Source: Actinomycetota bacterium (GTDB lineage: Bacteria > Actinomycetota > Thermoleophilia > Gaiellales > Gaiellaceae). From it: 10,015 nucleotides of DNA. The notes beneath the pieces were generated by a model. The model ran no database searches. It saw nothing but the letters and a program-made list of their open reading frames with translations, and was not told the origin of the DNA. The translations under genes were made by a program, and so were the position numbers. Positions 7,051-10,015 of this stretch are shown here, in pieces; the first letter of the stretch is position 1, and each line of letters begins with the position of its first letter. The stretch is taken from assembly GCA_003136795.1 (NCBI GenBank), contig PLDP01000177.1, positions 1-10,015 of the forward strand, given 5' to 3'.

Positions 7051-8975
7051 GCGCGCGCCGGCCTTTCCGCGGGGAGGTAGGGCAGGAACACGCTGAATGT
7101 GCTGCCCGCGCCGAGGGCGCTTCGGACCGCGACGCTGCCGCCGTGCGCTCGCACGATGAAATCGACGATGCTCAGGCCGAGGCCGCAGCCGCCGGCCTCC
7201 CGCGCGAGGCGGCGATCGACCTGATAGAAGCGGTGGAAGATGCGCTTGTGCTCGCGCGGCGCGATGCCGATGCCGTTATCGGCGACGGCGAAGACCACGC
7301 GGCCATTCTGGCGGTAGGCGCGCACTTTGATGTGGGGATCGGCGGGAGTGTACTTGCAGGCGTTATCGAGCAGGTTCACGAGGACGGTGACGAGGGCGTC
7401 GTGATCGGCGTAGAGCGGAGGGAGATCCGGGCTTAGCTCGACTTCGAGTCGACACGCGCCTGCGTGCACGCGCTCGCGGAGGGAAAGTACGGCTGATTCT
7501 ACCACTTCGGCGGGGCGGATTTCGGCAAAATCGAAGCGCTGGCGGCTGCGTTCGATGCGGGAAAATGTCAGGAAATTATCCACTAGGCGGGTGAGGCGGA
7601 GATTCTCGCCGGCGATCATTTCCATATACTCGCGTGCCGTGGGGGGCGGAACATTGTCCTCGAGAAGCGTTTCGACGAGCAGGCGCGTGGATGTGAGTGG
7701 AGTTTTGAGCTCGTGCGAGACGGTGGTGACCAAGTCGGTTTTCAGGCGGGCGAGACGCATCTGCCGGCGGAGGGTCTGGGCGAGCAGCAGGCCCGCCGTC
7801 ACGATAAAGGCGATGGCCAGGTATCCGGCCCAGAGGTACGTGGCAGCCCGGCGGCGACCGGCTTGTGCGGCCAGGTCGGCATCGAGGAGCTTGAAGCCGA
7901 TCTGCCAGCCGGGGAGGGTTTCGCCGGCTGCGATGTCATCTTCGGGCATCGGATCGCCCGGTGCGGCGGCGGTGAACGCGACCGCGTACGTGTTTTCGGG
8001 CGCCATGGTGCGATCGAGAGCGGCGCGGAGGGTGGCAGTGCGGTAGAGGGCGATGACGCGCCGGTTGGGGGTGGTGAGCTTCCACAAATCCGGCATTGCC
8101 GCAGGTTCCAGCAGGACCGTGGCCGGACGAGGGGTTTCGGCATCGAGATAGAGTTGACAGAGTTGCTCGGCAGCGAGGGTGGCGGGCAGCGGGATGTCCG
8201 GCGCGAGGGCTTGCAGTTCTCCGGCCAGAAAGACGCGCTGCGCGGAGGGAATGGGAATCTCGCCGTAGCTGCCGAGGAGTTGCGCCAGGCGGCGCGCCGC
8301 CGGACGGAAGCGCGGGTCAGACGGCTTCATGAGGTGCAGGGCCAGCAGTTGCTCGTCGGCGGCGATGGAGTGGCCGTCAAAATCGGTCGCGCGTTCCGCG
8401 GCGCGTGTAAGGGAATATTTCTCTATGGCGGCCAGGGCGGCTTCTTTGCGTCCGGCTCGAAGCAGGCAGCGAACCAGGCCTTCGGCGGCGCCGGCGCGGA
8501 CGGCCGGGTCGTCGGCTAATTCAGCGAGGCGGCGATAGGCTGCGATGGCCTGCAATTGGTCCGGATGGCTTTCCAGCAGCAACGCGGCGAGCAGATTCGC
8601 GTTTGCCAATGGCGCCCGCCCGCTTGTCTCGGGGGCGGGGGACGGGTAACGCGGATTCCCAGCGTCATCCAGAAGGAGAACGGCGTCAGCCCCGGACTCA
8701 TTCAGCACCGCCGGAAGGCTGCCTGGAACGCCGTCCTGCGCCGCGCGCTCGGTAGCCGCGATGCGCGCCTTCCACTCGGTATCGATGCGCTCCCGCAATA
8801 ACAGGAGCTGTCCCCGGTAGGCTTCATCGACGCTTCGCCGCGCAGCCTGCTCCTGGGACCGCGCGGCATCATTCATAAAAAAGAGCAGGGCGCTCGCGGG
8901 CAACACTACCGCGAGCGCCAAAAAGAGAAACACGAGCCAGGAGCTGCGATCGCCGAGTTGGGCCGTTCCGCGCAT
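7047..8975 (-). CDS. Sensor histidine kinase with large helical extracytoplasmic domain
   Basis: Membrane sensor kinase of 642 aa. TM1 is at ~13-34 (WLVFLFLALAVVLPASALLF) and TM2 at ~379-400. Between them is a ~340-residue extracytoplasmic domain. Its middle (~120-285) is rich in paired Ala/Leu helices reminiscent of TPR or solenoid repeats (for example LQAIAAYRRLAELADDPAV, then GLVRCLLRAGRKEAALAAIE). No HAMP is evident; a short linker leads directly to HisKA. The H box is TVSHELKTPLT with His421. The ATPase domain has an N box (NLLDNACKYT, 534-543), G1 (DNGIG, 566-570) and G2 (GGCGLGLSIV, 595-604). The start codon follows the stop of the TPR gene by 6 nt with no strong Shine-Dalgarno, and the stop overlaps the regulator start (ATGA). 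The order secreted TPR protein, kinase, regulator looks like an acidobacterial two-component operon. The ligand is unknown. Confidence 0.93.
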   Translation of the reverse strand: MRGTAQLGDRSSWLVFLFLALAVVLPASALLFFMNDAARSQEQAARRSVDEAYRGQLLLLRERIDTEWKARIAATERAAQDGVPGSLPAVLNESGADAVLLLDDAGNPRYPSPAPETSGRAPLANANLLAALLLESHPDQLQAIAAYRRLAELADDPAVRAGAAEGLVRCLLRAGRKEAALAAIEKYSLTRAAERATDFDGHSIAADEQLLALHLMKPSDPRFRPAARRLAQLLGSYGEIPIPSAQRVFLAGELQALAPDIPLPATLAAEQLCQLYLDAETPRPATVLLEPAAMPDLWKLTTPNRRVIALYRTATLRAALDRTMAPENTYAVAFTAAAPGDPMPEDDIAAGETLPGWQIGFKLLDADLAAQAGRRRAATYLWAGYLAIAFIVTAGLLLAQTLRRQMRLARLKTDLVTTVSHELKTPLTSTRLLVETLLEDNVPPPTAREYMEMIAGENLRLTRLVDNFLTFSRIERSRQRFDFAEIRPAEVVESAVLSLRERVHAGACRLEVELSPDLPPLYADHDALVTVLVNLLDNACKYTPADPHIKVRAYRQNGRVVFAVADNGIGIAPREHKRIFHRFYQVDRRLAREAGGCGLGLSIVDFIVRAHGGSVAVRSALGAGSTFSVFLPYLPAERPARA

Positions 8976-8981
8976 CGGTGT

Positions 8982-9815
8982 CTACGGAATTTTCGCGGAA
9001 GACATCACTTGGTCCAAAGCGTTCTGCAGAATCGAGACCTTGTCGACGGGTACTTGCCCCCAGAACTGCGCGAAGCAGTTGGTGGATGCTACCCAGTTCA
9101 TCAGCTCCACTAACTGTTGGCCCTGCCCAGAGATATCCGCCGTAGCGCTGAGGGCCTTCTGCCCTCCCACGGTGCGCCGGGTGCTGCCCGAACGCAAGGT
9201 CCAGCCGTCCTCGCGATCCAAATGCTTGCGCGCTTGAGAGAAATCCAGCCAGTTATCGATCTCCTGAGCATCAATGTGCTCCGGCCTCATCCATACCGAC
9301 ACCTCCACTCCCGATACCGGATCCTTAAAACCGACCGACTCGCCTTGGCCGGAGGACGCGCTCTGATAAGCCAACTGCCAGCCCGCCGGAGCATTGAATT
9401 CGATACCGGTCAGATTGTGATGGAAACGCCCGTTTTCGAACGTCCCGATTGGCGCGGTTTGGCTGACGCGAACTGCTGCGTTCACGGATGCCATCGACTT
9501 GATCAGATCTTCGTAATCGCCGTAATTCGACGCGAGAATCTGGAACTCCTGCGCGGCGGCCGTGAGATTGCCTTTTTGGAGCAACGCCTGTGCCAGGCGG
9601 TATTGGGCCTGCGCGGCGACGGCGCGCTGGCTGTGGTTGGAGGCGACGATTGCGCGGTACTCCTGAATGGCGGAGTCCAGATCGCCGGCGGTGCTTTGGG
9701 CGTAAATGCCGCGCTGAAGTTGTACAGCCGCGGGCTGCTGTTGCGGCGTGGGCTGTTGCGCCAGAACACACGCGATCGCCACGCATGCCGCCAGCGCGAC
9801 CAATATGCGAACCAT
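8982..9815 (-). CDS. Secreted TPR-containing protein, first gene of a two-component operon
   Basis: Exported 277-aa protein. Residues 1-19 form a signal peptide (hydrophobic VRILVALAACVAIACVLA) with likely cleavage before QQPTPQQQP. Cys11 and Cys16 lie within the hydrophobic stretch, so a lipoprotein is possible but the spacing is poor. Two TPR-like units follow: ~36-58 (GIYAQSTAGDLDSAIQEYRA) and ~64-100 (AAQAQYRLAQALLQKGNLTA), similar to YbgF-type repeats. The C-terminal ~150 residues (GIEFNAPAGWQLAYQSAS onward) resemble a small beta-rich domain of the DUF1795/PsbP-like kind; this is a weak guess. I chose ATG 9815 because AAAGGAG lies 8 nt upstream. The in-frame GTG at 9833 would put that site inside the gene and add six non-signal residues. 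It probably works outside the membrane with the kinase encoded 6 nt downstream, which itself has a helical sensor domain. Confidence 0.87.
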   Translation of the reverse strand: MVRILVALAACVAIACVLAQQPTPQQQPAAVQLQRGIYAQSTAGDLDSAIQEYRAIVASNHSQRAVAAQAQYRLAQALLQKGNLTAAAQEFQILASNYGDYEDLIKSMASVNAAVRVSQTAPIGTFENGRFHHNLTGIEFNAPAGWQLAYQSASSGQGESVGFKDPVSGVEVSVWMRPEHIDAQEIDNWLDFSQARKHLDREDGWTLRSGSTRRTVGGQKALSATADISGQGQQLVELMNWVASTNCFAQFWGQVPVDKVSILQNALDQVMSSAKIP

Positions 9816-9823
9816 AAAAGCTT

Positions 9824-9830
9824 CTCCTTT
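9824..9830 (-). promoter_or_regulatory. Ribosome binding site of the TPR gene
   Basis: On the minus strand, AAAGGAG precedes ATG 9815 by 8 nt. It is a strong Shine-Dalgarno match and decides the start in favour of the ATG over the upstream GTG at 9833. Confidence 0.75.
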
Positions 9831-9880
9831 CACGGGCCGATGCCCGGATGGAACCAGCTTATCGGGCGGACATTACCCAA

Positions 9881-9909
9881 ATGTTACCCGGATATCCTTT
9901 TTTGGACAA
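9881..9909 (-). promoter_or_regulatory. Candidate sigma70-type promoter of the TPR-kinase-regulator operon
   Basis: Reading the minus strand, TTGTCC (9909-9904) and TAACAT (9886-9881) are separated by exactly 17 nt. Each hexamer matches four of six consensus bases. The -10 lies ~65 nt before ATG 9815, leaving a plausible leader. TAATGT a few bases downstream is a possible alternative -10. This is a pattern match only. Confidence 0.42.
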
Positions 9910-9920
9910 GTTTTGAAAGA

Positions 9921-9964
9921 AGAAAAGGGAAGAAAAGGGGACAGAACTGAGCAATTTTTCTGAG
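9921..9964. repeat. GGGGACAG-type REP-like element
   Basis: Two near-identical purine decamers lie in tandem: AGAAAAGGGA (9921-9930) and AGAAAAGGGG (9931-9940). The second runs into GGGGACAG (9937-9944). Next come two CTGAG copies (9947-9951 and 9960-9964) around an AATTTTT stretch. The pattern AAAAGGGGACAG followed by a T-rich run resembles repeats often found beside RAYT (REP-associated, Y1/IS200-like) transposase genes. Only short internal pairing (AGAA with TTCT) is visible, so the element may be degenerate or only one half. The rest of the gene-free stretch around it (9834-10015) holds the promoter described above and nothing else I can identify. Confidence 0.4.
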
Positions 9965-9997
9965 ACTTCTCCTTCCTCCCCCGCACTTCTTCAGCAT

Positions 9998-10015
9998 ATG
10001 CCACGTCGCAGCCGC
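9998..10015 (+). CDS. Possible first codons of a gene running out of the window (RAYT-like transposase?)
   Basis: ATG at 9998 is followed by an open frame to the window edge, reading MPRRSR. Many RAYT/Y1-type transposases begin with Met-Pro-Arg-Arg or similar, and the GGGGACAG element 54 nt upstream is the kind of repeat that accompanies them. No Shine-Dalgarno is visible; the upstream bases are pyrimidine-rich. Six codons cannot prove a gene, so this is an inference from context. Confidence 0.25.

Noticed and set aside
7713..8519. 268-codon plus-strand open frame opposite the large kinase
   Set aside because: Gly/Arg-rich with no domain or Shine-Dalgarno. The minus strand encodes a complete kinase with all boxes.
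9816..9833. Upstream GTG start for the TPR gene
   Set aside because: It would place the AAAGGAG ribosome binding site inside the coding sequence and add MKGEAF before a normal signal peptide.
1..10015. CRISPR array, tRNA or rRNA
   Set aside because: No regularly spaced direct repeats and no cloverleaf or rRNA-like conserved stretches were seen on either strand.

Overview
The window holds seven substantial protein-coding genes plus a possible gene start at the right edge. There is no rRNA, tRNA, CRISPR array or complete insertion sequence. Four of the genes are signal-transduction proteins: three histidine kinases and one response regulator. The DNA is GC-rich throughout, but it looks like two different backgrounds joined together. 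From position 1 to about 6.7 kb, GC is extreme (one sampled line is about 77%) and third codon positions are almost always G or C. This fits a high-GC soil actinobacterium, possibly Thermoleophilia-like, though the lineage is inferred from style only. From about 6.77 kb to the end, GC is lower (one sampled line is about 65%), and codons such as GAT, GAA, TTT, TTA and AGA are common. The proteins there resemble Acidobacteria (Solibacter/Bryobacter-like) two-component operons.

Left part, plus strand: the 3' end of a soluble multi-PAS/GAF hybrid histidine kinase with a C-terminal receiver (to 2855). Next come two closely related hairpins that share the same arms (2855-2950). They are followed by an MFS_3-type efflux permease (2919-4196) and a secreted protein of unknown function (4193-5134), which overlaps the permease by 4 nt and has a good Shine-Dalgarno sequence.

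Right part, minus strand: an apparent operon read from right to left. It starts from a sigma70-like promoter near 9.9 kb and runs secreted TPR protein (9815-8982), large histidine kinase with a helical extracytoplasmic domain (8975-7047), OmpR-family response regulator (7050-6379) and small HAMP histidine kinase (6382-5066). The kinase/regulator/kinase junctions are both 4-nt ATGA overlaps. The last kinase runs 69 nt into the convergent secreted-protein gene.

The most notable point is the response regulator. The change in codon use and style falls inside it, at the highly conserved stretch after residue 94. Its receiver half matches the kinase upstream, and its DNA-binding half matches the kinase downstream. 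It therefore looks like a hybrid of two regulators, made either by natural homologous recombination or by a chimeric assembly join. If the join is artificial, the window is two unrelated pieces: an actinobacterial one (1 to ~6.7 kb) and an acidobacterial one (~6.77 kb to the end). At the right edge, a GGGGACAG element followed by an ATG-CCA-CGT-CGC start suggests a REP element beside a RAYT-type (IS200-like) transposase gene that continues outside the window.
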